Assembly: GCF_002929295.1 (NCBI RefSeq)
Contig: NZ_PJIM01000002.1
Span: forward strand, 1,074,191 to 1,138,190
Origin: Arthrobacter sp. SX1312
Lineage (GTDB): Bacteria > Actinomycetota > Actinomycetes > Actinomycetales > Micrococcaceae
Length of the DNA stretch: 64,000 nucleotides
Reading direction: 5' to 3'
The notes beneath the pieces were generated by a model, which searched no databases, was not told where the DNA came from, and saw only the letters and a list, made by a program, of their open reading frames with translations. The number at the start of each line of letters is the position of its first letter. Position 1 is the stretch's first letter. This document shows, piece after piece, positions 22,734 through 31,967 of the stretch. The position numbers were made by a program, and so were the translations under genes.

Positions 22734-23518
22734 GCGGAATCGCGGTGGCTCTCCTGCTGGCCATGGCCGGCATCACCCTCGCCCATCCCCGGCCCGGCCG
22801 ACGAAGCGGGGTGGTGTCCGGGGCGGGTGAGGAACCCGTCCCGACGGTCGGGGCTGCGCGGCAGTCCCGATGGTTCCTCGACGCCGCCGACCCGAGCCGG
22901 TCCGCCGCGCGCGGGGCCGTCGACCTGCACGAGCTCCCGTTGTTCGTGCACCAGCTCGCCGGCCTCCTCCGCGCGGGCCGCCCTCCCCATGTCCTGTGGG
23001 CGGACATGGAGCGTGTCCACGCTGACGGACGCACCGCCTTCGCGGCGACGGCGCTGCCGGTGATGGCGACGGCCCGGCGGGCGGCCGAGCTCGGGCTGAG
23101 CGTCCCTGATGCTCTCCGCCAGGCGCGGGATGCCGGCCCCGGGCCGTCGGGGGGAGACCGGACCAGCGCCCGCGTCGACCGGCTGTGGATCGATCTCGCC
23201 GGGTGCCTGATCGTCGCGGAGCGCAGCGGTGCGCCCCTCGCCGGGATCCTCGAGCAGTACGCCGCGCAGCTCGATGCCCAGCTCGACGGCCTGGCGGCGC
23301 GGGAGACGGCGCTCGCCGGACCACGTGCCACGGTCGTGCTCCTGGCATGGCTTCCCGCCCTGGGTGTGGTCCTGGCCTTCACTCTCGGCGTGAATCCACT
23401 GGAGGTGCTGCTGGGGTCCCTACCCGGACGGCTGGCCCTCGCCGGAGGCGTCCTGTTCATGGTCGTGGCCCGCCTCTGGTCCCGCCGCCTGGTCGGTCGA
23501 GTCGACGGCGCCCCGTGA
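22730..23518 (+). CDS. Tad inner-membrane platform protein TadB-like
   Basis: A 262-residue type II secretion system F-domain protein. It starts with a hydrophobic helix 'GIAVALLLAMAGITLA'. The F domain follows: 'LPLFVHQLAGLLRAGRPPHVLW' and 'LIVAERSGAPLAGILEQYAAQL' (the conserved GAPL). Two C-terminal membrane helices end the protein ('VVLLAWLPALGVVLAFTLGV', 'LALAGGVLFMVVARLW'). The GTG start overlaps the tadA stop (GTGA). With the TadC-like product it should form the platform on which TadA acts. Equivalent to Rv3658c. Confidence 0.87.
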   Translation: MSGIAVALLLAMAGITLAHPRPGRRSGVVSGAGEEPVPTVGAARQSRWFLDAADPSRSAARGAVDLHELPLFVHQLAGLLRAGRPPHVLWADMERVHADGRTAFAATALPVMATARRAAELGLSVPDALRQARDAGPGPSGGDRTSARVDRLWIDLAGCLIVAERSGAPLAGILEQYAAQLDAQLDGLAARETALAGPRATVVLLAWLPALGVVLAFTLGVNPLEVLLGSLPGRLALAGGVLFMVVARLWSRRLVGRVDGAP

Positions 23519-24246
23519 TGGCGGGGGTGGTCGTGTCCCTCCTCCTCGCCGCGGGAGCACTGGTCCTGACGGCGCCGTCGGGGCGGCTGCACCGGGTCAG
23601 GAATGCGCCGGTGGATCGGGCGCTGCGCGGTGGGATCCAGGACGGCCCGCTCATCCTCGACCTGCTGGCTGCCGTGCTGTCCGCGGGAGCATCCGTCGAG
23701 AGCGCCCTGCTGGTCGTCGGGGAAGCCTGCGATCCGGCCGTCGGCTCGGTGCTGACCCGCGTGCGAGCGGCGCGCCTCCTCGGTGCCTCCTGGGAGGCCG
23801 CGTGGGACGCGGGTGCTGCGGAGGGCCGCCTGTCCACCGATGGCCCGTCGACCGGTTTCCCGGCGGCCGGTTTCCCGACGGCCGGCTTCCCGACGACCGG
23901 TCAATCGAGGCCCGAGCGGCTGGCGCCCGGCCGGCGACCTGCCCTGCTGGGACCGGCCCTGCCCGGACCTGCCCTGCGGCGGCGGACACTCCGAGGGACC
24001 GACCCGCTGCCGGTCATCGAGGACATCCGGCGGGGTCTGCGGTTCGGCACGGCCACCGGGGCTCCGTCCGCGGCGCTCCTGCATGCGCACGCCGCCCAAC
24101 TCCGACGGCGACACAACCGCGAGGTGGACAGGAGGGCCGCCGCGCTCGGGGTCCAGCTCGTCCTGCCGCTCGGCCTGTGCTCCCTGCCGGCGTTCATCTG
24201 CCTGGGCGTGGTGCCCCTGGTCCTGGGCCTGCTGCCCGACCTGTAA
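23518..24246 (+). CDS. Tad inner-membrane platform protein TadC-like
   Basis: A 242-residue T2SSF-domain protein. N-terminal helix 'GVVVSLLLAAGALVL'; 'LDLLAAVLSAGASVESALLVVGEA' is the F-domain start; 'RFGTATGAPSAALLHAHAAQLRR' carries the GAPSA element; a C-terminal helical hairpin 'LVLPLGLCSLPAFICLGVVPLVLGLL' closes it. About 60 residues in the middle (100-160) are a Pro/Gly/Arg insertion with three GFP(A/T)(A/T) repeats encoded by 15-bp units, so the F domain is interrupted by a loop that other TadC proteins lack. The ATG overlaps the tadB stop by one base (TGATG). Equivalent to Rv3657c. Confidence 0.83.
   Translation: MAGVVVSLLLAAGALVLTAPSGRLHRVRNAPVDRALRGGIQDGPLILDLLAAVLSAGASVESALLVVGEACDPAVGSVLTRVRAARLLGASWEAAWDAGAAEGRLSTDGPSTGFPAAGFPTAGFPTTGQSRPERLAPGRRPALLGPALPGPALRRRTLRGTDPLPVIEDIRRGLRFGTATGAPSAALLHAHAAQLRRRHNREVDRRAAALGVQLVLPLGLCSLPAFICLGVVPLVLGLLPDL
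23852..23896 (+). repeat. Three 15-bp tandem units within the TadC-like gene
   Basis: Units at 23852-23866, 23867-23881 and 23882-23896 (pattern CCGGTTTCCCGACGG with 1-2 changes), followed by CCGGT. They encode the GFPxx repeats of the inserted loop. Confidence 0.8.
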
Positions 24247-24499
24247 CCCGGCCGGTTGTCGCTCGTGCCGTCCCGCAGGCGTCCGTTCCCAGCCCCGTCC
24301 GTCCGATCGTGGGCGCCCCCTTCATGCCGGCTCCGTGCACTCCGGACGACCGCGGCCCCGCTGGCCCGGGGAAATCCCGGGTTATCCACTTAGCGACTCC
24401 TCCACCCCGCAGCAAACCCCAGGATCGCCAGAGTTGATCCAGCGACATCCGTCGCTCACAGCACGTGGGGACGACTCCACGCCGACGAAAGGGCATGCC
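24247..24499 (+). other. 253-bp gap before the pilin gene
   Basis: No credible gene. It contains a 6-bp hairpin AGCGAC-ATCC-GTCGCT (24441-24456) and a locally lower GC stretch at 24370-24490. The break in the otherwise overlapping Tad genes suggests a separate promoter for the pilin, but no clear -10/-35 pair stands out. Confidence 0.4.
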
Positions 24500-25045
24500 A
24501 TGTCGATTCGGCCGCAGCACACGGATGGAAGGGGCTCGGCCTTCCGGGTACCCCGGGTGGATCCTGGACGCCCTCGCCCCTGTCGAAGCAGCGCGTCCAC
24601 GGAGGCACCCGGTGCCCAGGACGAGTCATCGCGGAACGGGCCACTCGAGCAGGAGCCGATGCCCCTGAGGCCCGAACGGCAACGGGCCGTCCGCGCCGAG
24701 GAGCACACGGCGGCTCCGGTGTCGTTCATCGGGTCTGTGCGGTCCTTCGATGCTCAACCGGAGGCCGAGCCCGGAACGGACCGTCCGGGTGGCAGCGGAC
24801 CGATCCGCCCCGCGAACAGGGCGGCGCGGCGGGCAGAGGCGCGGCGGTGGCGGGCCAATGACCGGGTCATCCGGCAGGGCCGGGACCGCACCACGGACCA
24901 GGAGGCCGGTATGGCGACCGCGGAGTACGCCATCGCCACCCTCGCCGCCGTCGGATTCGCCGCGCTCCTCGCCGCAGTCCTGTCCAGCGGCGAGATCAGG
25001 GGACTCCTGATGTCCCTCATCACCTCGGCGCTGAATTTCGGCTGA
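24500..25045 (+). CDS. DUF4244 Flp-type pilin with long N-terminal extension
   Basis: A 181-residue protein whose last 45 residues are a DUF4244 pilin: 'EAGMATAEYAIATLAAVGFAALL', with the prepilin-type site G-MATAEY followed by the hydrophobic pilin helix. It corresponds to Rv3656c, the major Flp-like pilin of the cluster. The 137 residues before the site are polar, Arg/Pro-rich and low in structure, whereas DUF4244 proteins usually have a short leader. Either the true start is internal (for example near 24659 or 24908) or this strain has an unusual long leader. The ATG at 24500 has AAAGGG upstream. The stop overlaps the next ATG (TGATG). Confidence 0.8.
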   Translation: MSIRPQHTDGRGSAFRVPRVDPGRPRPCRSSASTEAPGAQDESSRNGPLEQEPMPLRPERQRAVRAEEHTAAPVSFIGSVRSFDAQPEAEPGTDRPGGSGPIRPANRAARRAEARRWRANDRVIRQGRDRTTDQEAGMATAEYAIATLAAVGFAALLAAVLSSGEIRGLLMSLITSALNFG

Positions 25046-25530
25046 TGCGGACCGGCCAGGGTGGGACCACCTGCGACGACGGGGAACCCGCGCCACCGGC
25101 ACGGAAGCACCGGCGCCCCTCCGTGCCGCGCTCCGGGGTGCTCGTCGGGGTTCTCCACGCGTGGTGCACGCGACGGGAACGTCCAGCGGGCCCGCAGCGG
25201 GGATCCGTCACAGCCGAGGTCGCCGTCGTGCTCCCCGCCCTGGTCGTCCTGCTCGCGCTCCTGCTCGCCACAGCCCACGTCGGGACCGTGCAACTGCGCC
25301 TGGAGGAGGCCGCACGGGCCGGAGCCCGCGAGGTGATGCGGGGCGAGAGCAGCGCGAGCGTGCAACAGACCGTTCAACGCCTCGCCGGGGACAACGCCAC
25401 GGCGCAGGTGGGGTCGGCCGGGGACTGGACGACCATCGAGGTGCGGGCACGCGTGGAGGGTCCCCTCGTGGACCTCCTGGACCTCGAACTGCACGCGTCG
25501 GCAGCGGGGAGGAAGGAACACGATGGGTGA
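25045..25530 (+). CDS. TadE-family pilus protein
   Basis: A 161-residue TadE-like pseudopilin. After a 50-residue basic leader, 'RGSVTAEVAVVLPALVVLLALLLATAHVG' shows the pseudopilin pattern (Glu at +5 of the processed helix). The periplasmic rest, 'LRLEEAARAGAREVMRGESS...WTTIEVRARVEGPLVDLL', is typical of TadE. The ATG overlaps the pilin stop and the 3' end overlaps the next gene by 8 bp, so the three are co-translated. Equivalent to Rv3655c. Probably a minor pilin, or helps anchor the pilus in the wall. Confidence 0.85.
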   Translation: MRTGQGGTTCDDGEPAPPARKHRRPSVPRSGVLVGVLHAWCTRRERPAGPQRGSVTAEVAVVLPALVVLLALLLATAHVGTVQLRLEEAARAGAREVMRGESSASVQQTVQRLAGDNATAQVGSAGDWTTIEVRARVEGPLVDLLDLELHASAAGRKEHDG

Positions 25531-25921
25531 TCCGCGGGAGGATGCGCGGGAGGACGCGGCGCCGCGGAGACCCATCGATTCCGAGCGCGGCGCCGGCACG
25601 GTCCTGATGGGGGCTCTCGCCCTCCTGGCGCTGCTGCTGATCGCGTCGGCGGTACTCCTGCTCCAGGCCGCATCAGCGGCCTCGAGGGCAGCGACGGCGG
25701 CCGACCTCGCGGCGCTCGCCGCCGCGGACGCCGCCCGGGGACTGTCCTCCGAGGACCCCTGCCCGGCGGCCGCAGCAGTGGCGGACCAGCACGGTGCCGT
25801 GGTCGAGGACTGCGAGATCGGCGCGACCGGCCCGGGGACCGCGGTCATCCGGGTGTCCGTGGGGATGCCCGGCCTGCTTCCGGATGCCGTCGGTGCGGCC
25901 CGGGCCGGACCGCCGCCGTGA
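25523..25921 (+). CDS. Rv3654c-type TadE-like protein
   Basis: A 132-residue protein of the 'helicase/secretion neighbourhood TadE-like' group. A short acidic/basic leader is followed by 'ERGAGTVLMGALALLALLLIASAVLLLQAASAASRAATAADLAALAAADAA' (read in parts), a membrane helix with the pilin-like ERGAGTV start, then a small periplasmic region with two Cys ('DPCPAA', 'EDCEIG') that may form a disulfide. The start overlaps the previous gene by 8 bp. It ends the Tad operon and is convergent with the DEAH helicase. Confidence 0.83.
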   Translation: MGDPREDAREDAAPRRPIDSERGAGTVLMGALALLALLLIASAVLLLQAASAASRAATAADLAALAAADAARGLSSEDPCPAAAAVADQHGAVVEDCEIGATGPGTAVIRVSVGMPGLLPDAVGAARAGPPP

Positions 25922-25952
25922 GGGCGGAGGGCTGCCAGGCGGGTCCTGGTTC

Positions 25953-25979
25953 CGGGTCGGGTGGATGCCGCCCGACCCG
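25953..25979. terminator. Hairpin between Tad operon and convergent helicase
   Basis: CGGGTCGGG-N9-CCCGACCCG (25953-25961 with 25971-25979), a perfect 9-bp stem in the 63-bp gap between two convergent genes. Probably a shared terminator. Confidence 0.6.
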
Positions 25980-25984
25980 ATACG

Positions 25985-28393
25985 TCAGGACCCGGCGGTC
26001 CTGGTTCCGGTGTCCAGCTCCGATGGGACGTCCGATCCGGAGGTGTCGGAGACGCCACCCGCCGGGGCGACGCTGCCGGCAGCCTGCCGCAGGATCAGCG
26101 ACAGCACCGCCACGGCACCGCCCTTGCTCAACGGATTGTTCCGGTTGCCGCACTTGGGGGACTGGACGCAGGACGGGCAGCCGGACTCGCACTCGCAGGC
26201 CTCGATGGCGTCGCGGGTCGCCCCCAGCCAGGTGCGGGCGGCCTCGAAGCCCCGCTCGGCGAACCCGGCGCCCCCGGGGTGGCCGTCGTACACGAAGATG
26301 GTCGGCAGGCCGGTGTCGGCATGCAGGGCCGTCGACACGCCCCCGATGTCCCAGCGGTCGCTCGAGGCGACGAGAGGCAGCAGCCCGATCGCTGCATGCT
26401 CGGCGGCGTGGAGCGCCCCCGGGAGTTCCTCGGCGAGGATGCCTTCGGCCTCGAGCAGTTCCGGGCTGATCTCGAACCACACGCTCTTCGTGAAGAGGTC
26501 GCGCGCCGCCAGCTCGAGCGGCTCCTCGCCGAGGATCTCGTTCGAGGAGAAGGCCTTGCGCTGGAAGGACACCACCTGGGTCGTCACCTTCACATCCCCG
26601 AAATTCGCGAGGACGCCACCCCACAGGCGGCTCACGTCCCGGTCGAGGACCTCGATCTGCGTGACGTCCCGCGCCTGCGTGTAGTAGTCCGGCTGGGCGC
26701 GGGCCACCACGGCACAGTGGTCCTGCTCGTCGAGGTCCTGCACCACGTACGTCCGTCCCTGGTGCACGTACACGGCGCCGGGGTGGGCCTGGTAGTGGCT
26801 CTGCGGCGAGTCCATCGTCCCGAGCAGAGCACCCGACTCCTCCTCGACGATGTTGATCGGGCCACCGCCGTCGGCCCTGAGGTTCACCATCCCGGCGGCA
26901 CTCTGGGGGTGCGTCCAGAACCAGCCGGCGGGGCGACGCCGCAGGAAGCCCTGCTCGCACAGCGTGCCGAGCAGGGCCTCCGAGGTCGGACCGAACAGGG
27001 GCAGGTCCTTCTCCGTCAACGGGAGCTCGGCTGCGGCGGCACAGAGGTGCGGGCCGAGCACATAGGGGTTCGACGGGTCGAAGACGGTGGCTTCGACGGC
27101 GAGGTCGAACACCGCTTCCGGGTGGTGGACGAGATAGGTGTCGAGGGGGTCGTCGCTCGCCACGAAGGCCGCGATGGCGTCCTGGCCGGAGCGGCCCGCC
27201 CGGCCGATCTGCTGCATGAGGGACGCGCGGGTCCCGGGCCACCCCGCCACGAGGACCGCATCGAGGCCGGAGATGTCGATCCCGAGTTCAAGGGCCGAGG
27301 TGCTCGCCACGCCCAGCAGTTCACCGCTGCGCAGCGACGCCTCGAGGGCGCGCCGTTCCTCCGGCAGGTACCCCGAACGGTAGGCGGCGATGCGGTGGGG
27401 CAGGCTCGGATGCACGTCCTCGAGCATGCGCCGCGAGGTCTGCGCGATACTCTCCGCGCCCCGCCTCGACTTGATGAACGCGATGGTGCGGACGGAGGAG
27501 GAGACGAGATTGGCCAGGAGGTCCGAGGTCTCGGCGATCACGGTCCGTCGGGTGGGCGCCCCGTTCTCGCCCTTCCTGCCGGTGAGCTGCGGCTCCCAGA
27601 ACGCGACCGTCGTGGAGCCGTGCGGCGAGCTGTCCCGGTCGACGGCGCGCACCGGGGCACCGATCAGCTTCCCGAAGGACGCGGCGGGCTCGGCCGACGT
27701 CGCGGACGCCCCGACGAACACGGGATCCGCCCCGTAGCTCGCGCAGATGCGCCGCAGGCGGCGCAGGAGATTCGCGACGTGGGAACCGAACACGCCCCGG
27801 TAGCTGTGGGCCTCGTCGATGATCACGTATTTCAGTCGGCGGAAGAACCTGGCCCACCAGGTGTGGTTGGGCAGGATGCCGTAGTGGAGCATGTCGGGGT
27901 TCGCGAGGACCAGGTTGGCGTGGTCGCGGATCCAGCGGCGGGCACCCGACTCCGTGTCGCCGTCGTAGGTCTCGGCGCGGACAGTGGGGATGCCCAGTGC
28001 GTTGATGGCCGACAACTGGTCGGCGGCCAGCGCCTTCGTGGGGGCCAGGTACAGGGCGACGGACCCGGTGGGCGCCAGCGTGGCGCGGTCCAGCAGTTCG
28101 CTGCGGTGGATCTCGTCGAGCACCGGCAGCTGGTAGCACAGGGACTTCCCCGACGCGGTCCCCGTCGCGATGATGGTGTGTGCTCCGTCGTGGGCGGAGG
28201 TGGCCCCCTCGACCTGGTGACGCCACGGCTGATGCACGCCGCGCCGGGTGAACGCCTCGACGACGTCCGGGTGCGCCCAGGCGGGCCACGGTGCATGCTC
28301 CGCGTCGCGGGCGGGAATCTCACGGACGTGCAGCAGCTGCTCGGGGTCGGGTCCACCCCCGAGCAGGTCGATGAGGGAATCGCGCGCAGCCAC
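25985..28393 (-). CDS. DEAD/DEAH-box helicase of the helicase/secretion neighbourhood (MrfA-like)
   Basis: An 802-residue superfamily 2 helicase. Motif I 'GTASGKSLCYQLP' and Q-like region 'QPWRHQVEGA' in the first 120 residues; motif II 'IIDEAHSYRG'; motif III 'GASATSAEP'; motif IV-VI 'ELGIDISGLDAVLVAGWPGTRASLMQQIGRAGRSGQ' (read in parts). A C-terminal DUF1998 region ends with the Cys cluster 'CECESGCPSCVQSPKCG', likely binding zinc. This equals Rv3649 and the DECH_helic group that co-occurs with Tad genes in actinobacteria. The B. subtilis relative MrfA repairs mitomycin damage, so DNA repair is more probable than secretion. The ATG at 28393 is within 50 bp of the next minus-strand gene's stop. 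Confidence 0.92.
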   Translation of the reverse strand: MAARDSLIDLLGGGPDPEQLLHVREIPARDAEHAPWPAWAHPDVVEAFTRRGVHQPWRHQVEGATSAHDGAHTIIATGTASGKSLCYQLPVLDEIHRSELLDRATLAPTGSVALYLAPTKALAADQLSAINALGIPTVRAETYDGDTESGARRWIRDHANLVLANPDMLHYGILPNHTWWARFFRRLKYVIIDEAHSYRGVFGSHVANLLRRLRRICASYGADPVFVGASATSAEPAASFGKLIGAPVRAVDRDSSPHGSTTVAFWEPQLTGRKGENGAPTRRTVIAETSDLLANLVSSSVRTIAFIKSRRGAESIAQTSRRMLEDVHPSLPHRIAAYRSGYLPEERRALEASLRSGELLGVASTSALELGIDISGLDAVLVAGWPGTRASLMQQIGRAGRSGQDAIAAFVASDDPLDTYLVHHPEAVFDLAVEATVFDPSNPYVLGPHLCAAAAELPLTEKDLPLFGPTSEALLGTLCEQGFLRRRPAGWFWTHPQSAAGMVNLRADGGGPINIVEEESGALLGTMDSPQSHYQAHPGAVYVHQGRTYVVQDLDEQDHCAVVARAQPDYYTQARDVTQIEVLDRDVSRLWGGVLANFGDVKVTTQVVSFQRKAFSSNEILGEEPLELAARDLFTKSVWFEISPELLEAEGILAEELPGALHAAEHAAIGLLPLVASSDRWDIGGVSTALHADTGLPTIFVYDGHPGGAGFAERGFEAARTWLGATRDAIEACECESGCPSCVQSPKCGNRNNPLSKGGAVAVLSLILRQAAGSVAPAGGVSDTSGSDVPSELDTGTRTAGS

Positions 28394-28440
28394 CGTGCCA
28401 TTCTCCCATCGGCGCAGGGGCGGAACCGCGGAAACGCGCC

Positions 28441-29091
28441 CTATCCTCTGATGACGAACACGTCGGCGAGGTGCTCCCAGCCGAGGAACGCGTAGAGCGC
28501 GCGACCGTCGGCCGAGGCCATGAGCAGGCCTGTGGTGACGTCGTCCTCCAGGACCCCTGCCGTGAGCGCGCGCATGACGAAGCTGCCCAGGCCCCGCCGT
28601 CGGAAACCCTCTTCCGTGATGATGCGGTCATAGACCGCGTAGTCGCCCACGGCCGACACGGACCCGCGGGCTGCGAGCTCCCCATGGGCCCGCACCAGGA
28701 CACGGCGGCATTCGCCGTCGCGGGCATGCTCCAGCGTGAAATCGTCACCGGGCGGACGCGGATCCTCGACGTCCTGGCCGCTCATGTCGACGCTCATCAG
28801 GGCCTGCTGCCGGTCCGTGACCCGCATGCCGAGCGGGTGGGCCGCGTCGATCAGCTCCCGCATCCGGTTGGTGACGACCGTCAGGATCCGCGTCGGGTCC
28901 CGCTTCGTGTCGGTGGCCAGCTCGAGGAACTGCTCGGTCGTCGGCTCGAACAGGAAATGCTCCGTCTGGTTCTGCTGGTCGGTGAGCAGGACGGAGGTGC
29001 TGCGTCCGTCATCATGACGCTCGTAGCCCCGGCATCTGGACCATCCCGTGATCCAGGTCTGGAGAAGCTGGGCGTCTGCATGAGCATTCAT
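28441..29091 (-). CDS. GNAT family N-acetyltransferase
   Basis: A 216-residue protein whose C-terminal half is a GNAT fold: 'ARGSVSAVGDYAVYDRIITEEGFRRRGLGSFVMRALTAG' (read in parts) contains the acetyl-CoA pyrophosphate loop RRRGLG, followed by 'GLLMASADGRALYAFLGWE'. The first 130 residues ('LLQTWITGWSRCRGY', 'TNRMRELIDAAHPLGMRVTDRQQALM') form a second, GNAT-like or substrate domain common in actinobacterial homologues. The start at 29091 is the first ATG before the domain; the open frame upstream is antisense to trhO. It is divergent from trhO, with 84 bp between them. The acceptor substrate is unknown. Confidence 0.85.
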   Translation of the reverse strand: MNAHADAQLLQTWITGWSRCRGYERHDDGRSTSVLLTDQQNQTEHFLFEPTTEQFLELATDTKRDPTRILTVVTNRMRELIDAAHPLGMRVTDRQQALMSVDMSGQDVEDPRPPGDDFTLEHARDGECRRVLVRAHGELAARGSVSAVGDYAVYDRIITEEGFRRRGLGSFVMRALTAGVLEDDVTTGLLMASADGRALYAFLGWEHLADVFVIRG

Positions 29092-29162
29092 GTGCTGACG
29101 ATAGTAGCCCTGCGTCGCCGATGGTATAGGCGGTCCCGAGGTGACCGTTATGAGTCGCGAAG

Positions 29163-29168
29163 TAGGCT
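29163..29168 (+). promoter_or_regulatory. -10 box for a probably leaderless trhO mRNA
   Basis: TAGGCT lies 7 nt before the GTG start and there is no Shine-Dalgarno, so transcription would begin at or next to the start codon. Confidence 0.5.
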
Positions 29169-29175
29169 TTGACCC

Positions 29176-30102
29176 GTGTCGATGAACCGGATTGCCCTGT
29201 ATTACGCCTTTGCGCCGCTGCCCGATCCCGAAGCCGTCAGGCTGTGGCAGCGGGCCCTCTGTGAGAGATGGGGGCTGCGCGGCAGGATCCTCATCTCGAA
29301 GGACGGGATCAACGGCACCGTGGGCGGCGAGATCGGTGCCGTGAAGCAGTACGTCAAGACCACGCGCGAATATCCGGCCTTCAAAGGTCTGGAGATCAAG
29401 TGGTCCGACGGCGGTGCGGAGGACTTCCCGCGGCTCAGCGTCAAGGTGCGCGACGAGATCGTCTCCTTCGGTGCTCCCGGCGAGCTGGAGGTCGACGGGA
29501 ACGGCGTCGTGGGCGGCGGCGTCCACCTCGCCCCGGACGAACTGCACGCACTCGTCGACGCCAGGCGCGAGGCGGGGGAGGAGGTCGTCTTCTTCGACGG
29601 GCGGAACGCCTTCGAGGCGCAGATCGGGCGTTTCAAGGGCGCCGTCGTCCCCGACGTCCGGACGACGCACGACTTCGTCCGTGAACTCGATTCGGGCAAG
29701 TACGACGACCTGAAGGACAAGCCCGTGGTCACCTACTGCACGGGCGGGATCCGCTGCGAGGTGCTGTCCAGCCTCATGGTCAACCGGGGTTTCCGGGAGG
29801 TCTACCAGCTCGATGGCGGGATCGTCCGCTACGGCGAGAAGTACCGGGACGCGGGATTGTGGGAGGGCTCACTGTACGTCTTCGACAAGCGGATGCACCT
29901 CGAGTTCAGCGACGACGCCGTGACGATCGGCAAGTGCGTGCGCTGCCAGGCGCCCACCAACAAGTTCGAGAACTGCTCCAACCCGTCCTGCCGCAACCTC
30001 ACCCTGTACTGCGCCGCCTGCGCGGCCGACCCCTCGACCCTCCGCTGCCCGCAGGGCTGCGAGTCGGACGAGGCCGAGGCGACGGCCGCGGGTGCCGCGT
30101 GA
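29176..30102 (+). CDS. trhO: tRNA uridine(34) hydroxylase, rhodanese family
   Basis: A 308-residue YceA/TrhO protein that makes 5-hydroxyuridine at tRNA position 34. N-terminal domain '[48 protein letters not shown]' (read in parts), then a rhodanese domain with the active Cys in '[18 protein letters not shown]', and a C-terminal Cys-rich segment '[30 protein letters not shown]' (read in parts) that may bind zinc. GTG 29176 sits 7 nt after a -10 box; ATG 29182 is an alternative. The next gene overlaps its stop (GTGA). The family is certain. Confidence 0.94.
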   Translation: MSMNRIALYYAFAPLPDPEAVRLWQRALCERWGLRGRILISKDGINGTVGGEIGAVKQYVKTTREYPAFKGLEIKWSDGGAEDFPRLSVKVRDEIVSFGAPGELEVDGNGVVGGGVHLAPDELHALVDARREAGEEVVFFDGRNAFEAQIGRFKGAVVPDVRTTHDFVRELDSGKYDDLKDKPVVTYCTGGIRCEVLSSLMVNRGFREVYQLDGGIVRYGEKYRDAGLWEGSLYVFDKRMHLEFSDDAVTIGKCVRCQAPTNKFENCSNPSCRNLTLYCAACAADPSTLRCPQGCESDEAEATAAGAA

Positions 30103-31847
30103 TACCGGCCGATGCCCCGGCCTGGCCGGAGTTCGACGACGACGTCGCGTCGGCGCCGTCGACCCGCGACCTCGCGGCGCTCGCGGTCCTCGCCGATGAC
30201 CTGACGGCCCTCGACTACACGGTCGACGGCGTCGAAGCGCTCCTCGGTGCGGCGGCGTACGCGGCCCTCGGCCGGGACCAGCTGGTCCCGGCACTGCTGG
30301 CATGCCGCCGCCTCGCCGACGGTGGCTCCGAATCAGGGGACGGCGCCCGCGCCATCCCCGTGCTGCTGTGGCTGCTCGGCGAGACCGTGACGGAACAGGA
30401 ACTCGGGCAGGCCTTCCCCCGCACCGGCGTGGCGGGCCTCGAGCAGCTGAGGCTCATCGAGCACGCAGCGGACAGTGCCGGAGGAAGCACCGCGGAGAGG
30501 ACGGCGGAGGACACGGCGGACCACCCCGCCGGAAGCACAGCAGGGACCCCTGCCGTCACCGACCCTGTCACCGACCCTGCCCGCGAGCGCCGCTGGCGTG
30601 CCGCCGTCGAGCTCCGCCCCTACGGCTCGGACGTCGGAGGGAGCCTCTGGGTGGCGAGCGACCTCGGCTCGGAGCAGCGCCCCGGGCCCCTGCGGCACGA
30701 CCACGTCCTCGGGATCGGCGGAGCCTCGCTGACCCTCGCCCGGACCGTCATGAGGACGCCGGTCGGTCGGGCGCTGGACCTGGGGACGGGCTGCGGCATC
30801 CAGGCCTTCCACCTGCTGGCACACGCCGGCCACGTGACGGTGACCGACATCTCGGACCGTGCCCTGGCCTTCGCCCGCTTCAACCTCCTCCTGAACGCGT
30901 CCGCGCTGGACATCGATCCCCACCGGCCCGGCCCGCGGGTCAGCCTCCGGCGCGGCAGCCTCCTCGAACCGGTCCGCGGGGAGGAGTTCGACCTCGTGGT
31001 GTCCAATCCTCCCTTCGTCATCACGCCCCGCACGGGGAGCCCGGGCCGGGCGTACACCTACCGGGACGGCGGTCTCGCGGGCGACGCCATCGTCAGCACA
31101 CTCGTCCGGGAGCTTCCGGGCGTCCTCGCGCCGGGCGGGTCGGCGCAACTGCTCGGCAACTGGGAGATCACCGAGGGGACGCCGTGGGACCGCCGCATCC
31201 GAACGTTCGTACCTCCCGGCGTCGACGCGTGGATCATCCAGCGCGAGCAGCTGACGCCGGTCCAGTACGCCGAGACCTGGCTGCGGGACGCCGCCGAGAA
31301 CCGCGACCGTGAGGCCTACGCGGCGAGCTTCGCCGCCTATCTCGACGACTTCGCCGCCCGGGACGTCGAGGGCATCGGCTTCGGGTCCGTCTGGCTGCGG
31401 CGCCCCCGGAAGCCGAGCGACCTCGTCCGGGTGACGCTCGAGGAGATCACCCACGACATCGAACAGCCCGTGGGACCGCACCTCGCCGCAGCGATCGGCC
31501 GCAGCGACTGGCTCGCCGCCCACACCGAGCAGGCCGCGACCGGGGTCGGCATCGCCGACGAGTTCCTGCTCGTCGCCGAGGACGTCACCGAGGAACGCCA
31601 CCAGCGGCCCGGCGCCGAGCACCCCGGGGTCATCCTGCTGCGGCAGGGTGCAGGCCTCCGGCGGACCACCCTGCTCAGCACCGAACTGGCCGGGTTCGTC
31701 TCCACGTGCGACGGCGACCTCACGGCCGGGCAGATCGCGGGAGCCCTCGCCATGCTGCTGGACCGGCCCGACGCCGCGTTCACCTCGGAACTGCTGCTCG
31801 ATGTCGAGCAGCTCGTCCGCGAGGGCTTCCTCCTACCGGCCCCCTGA
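30099..31847 (+). CDS. SAM-dependent methyltransferase (HemK/RsmC-like class I)
   Basis: A 582-residue protein with a central class I methyltransferase: motif I '[20 protein letters not shown]', motif II '[17 protein letters not shown]' and motif IV '[12 protein letters not shown]', the NPPF type used by N-methyltransferases acting on Gln, A or G. The first 200 residues are a helical domain with a Thr/Ala/Glu-rich low-complexity insertion at about 125-165. The C-terminal 170 residues include a winged-helix-like end ('[29 protein letters not shown]'). Actinobacterial homologues are annotated DUF7059/methyltransferase. The GTG start overlaps the trhO stop, so it is coupled to a tRNA-modifying enzyme; an RNA or protein target in translation is plausible but not shown. 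Confidence 0.85.
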   Translation: MIPADAPAWPEFDDDVASAPSTRDLAALAVLADDLTALDYTVDGVEALLGAAAYAALGRDQLVPALLACRRLADGGSESGDGARAIPVLLWLLGETVTEQELGQAFPRTGVAGLEQLRLIEHAADSAGGSTAERTAEDTADHPAGSTAGTPAVTDPVTDPARERRWRAAVELRPYGSDVGGSLWVASDLGSEQRPGPLRHDHVLGIGGASLTLARTVMRTPVGRALDLGTGCGIQAFHLLAHAGHVTVTDISDRALAFARFNLLLNASALDIDPHRPGPRVSLRRGSLLEPVRGEEFDLVVSNPPFVITPRTGSPGRAYTYRDGGLAGDAIVSTLVRELPGVLAPGGSAQLLGNWEITEGTPWDRRIRTFVPPGVDAWIIQREQLTPVQYAETWLRDAAENRDREAYAASFAAYLDDFAARDVEGIGFGSVWLRRPRKPSDLVRVTLEEITHDIEQPVGPHLAAAIGRSDWLAAHTEQAATGVGIADEFLLVAEDVTEERHQRPGAEHPGVILLRQGAGLRRTTLLSTELAGFVSTCDGDLTAGQIAGALAMLLDRPDAAFTSELLLDVEQLVREGFLLPAP

Positions 31848-31967
31848 AAGCTGCCATTAGTCTTGTGCAGGTACTCATGGCGCATACTGTGAGGTGAGCC
31901 CGGCAGCGGGATCCGGACCGGATGCCCAGGATCTGCCGCGGCATCCACCCGTATATATAGGAGAGAA

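Noticed and set aside
23815-23960. Possible frameshift in the TadC-like gene
   Set aside because: The odd Pro/Gly/Arg segment keeps frame on both sides and the T2SSF motifs before and after are in the same frame, so an in-frame repeat expansion explains it.
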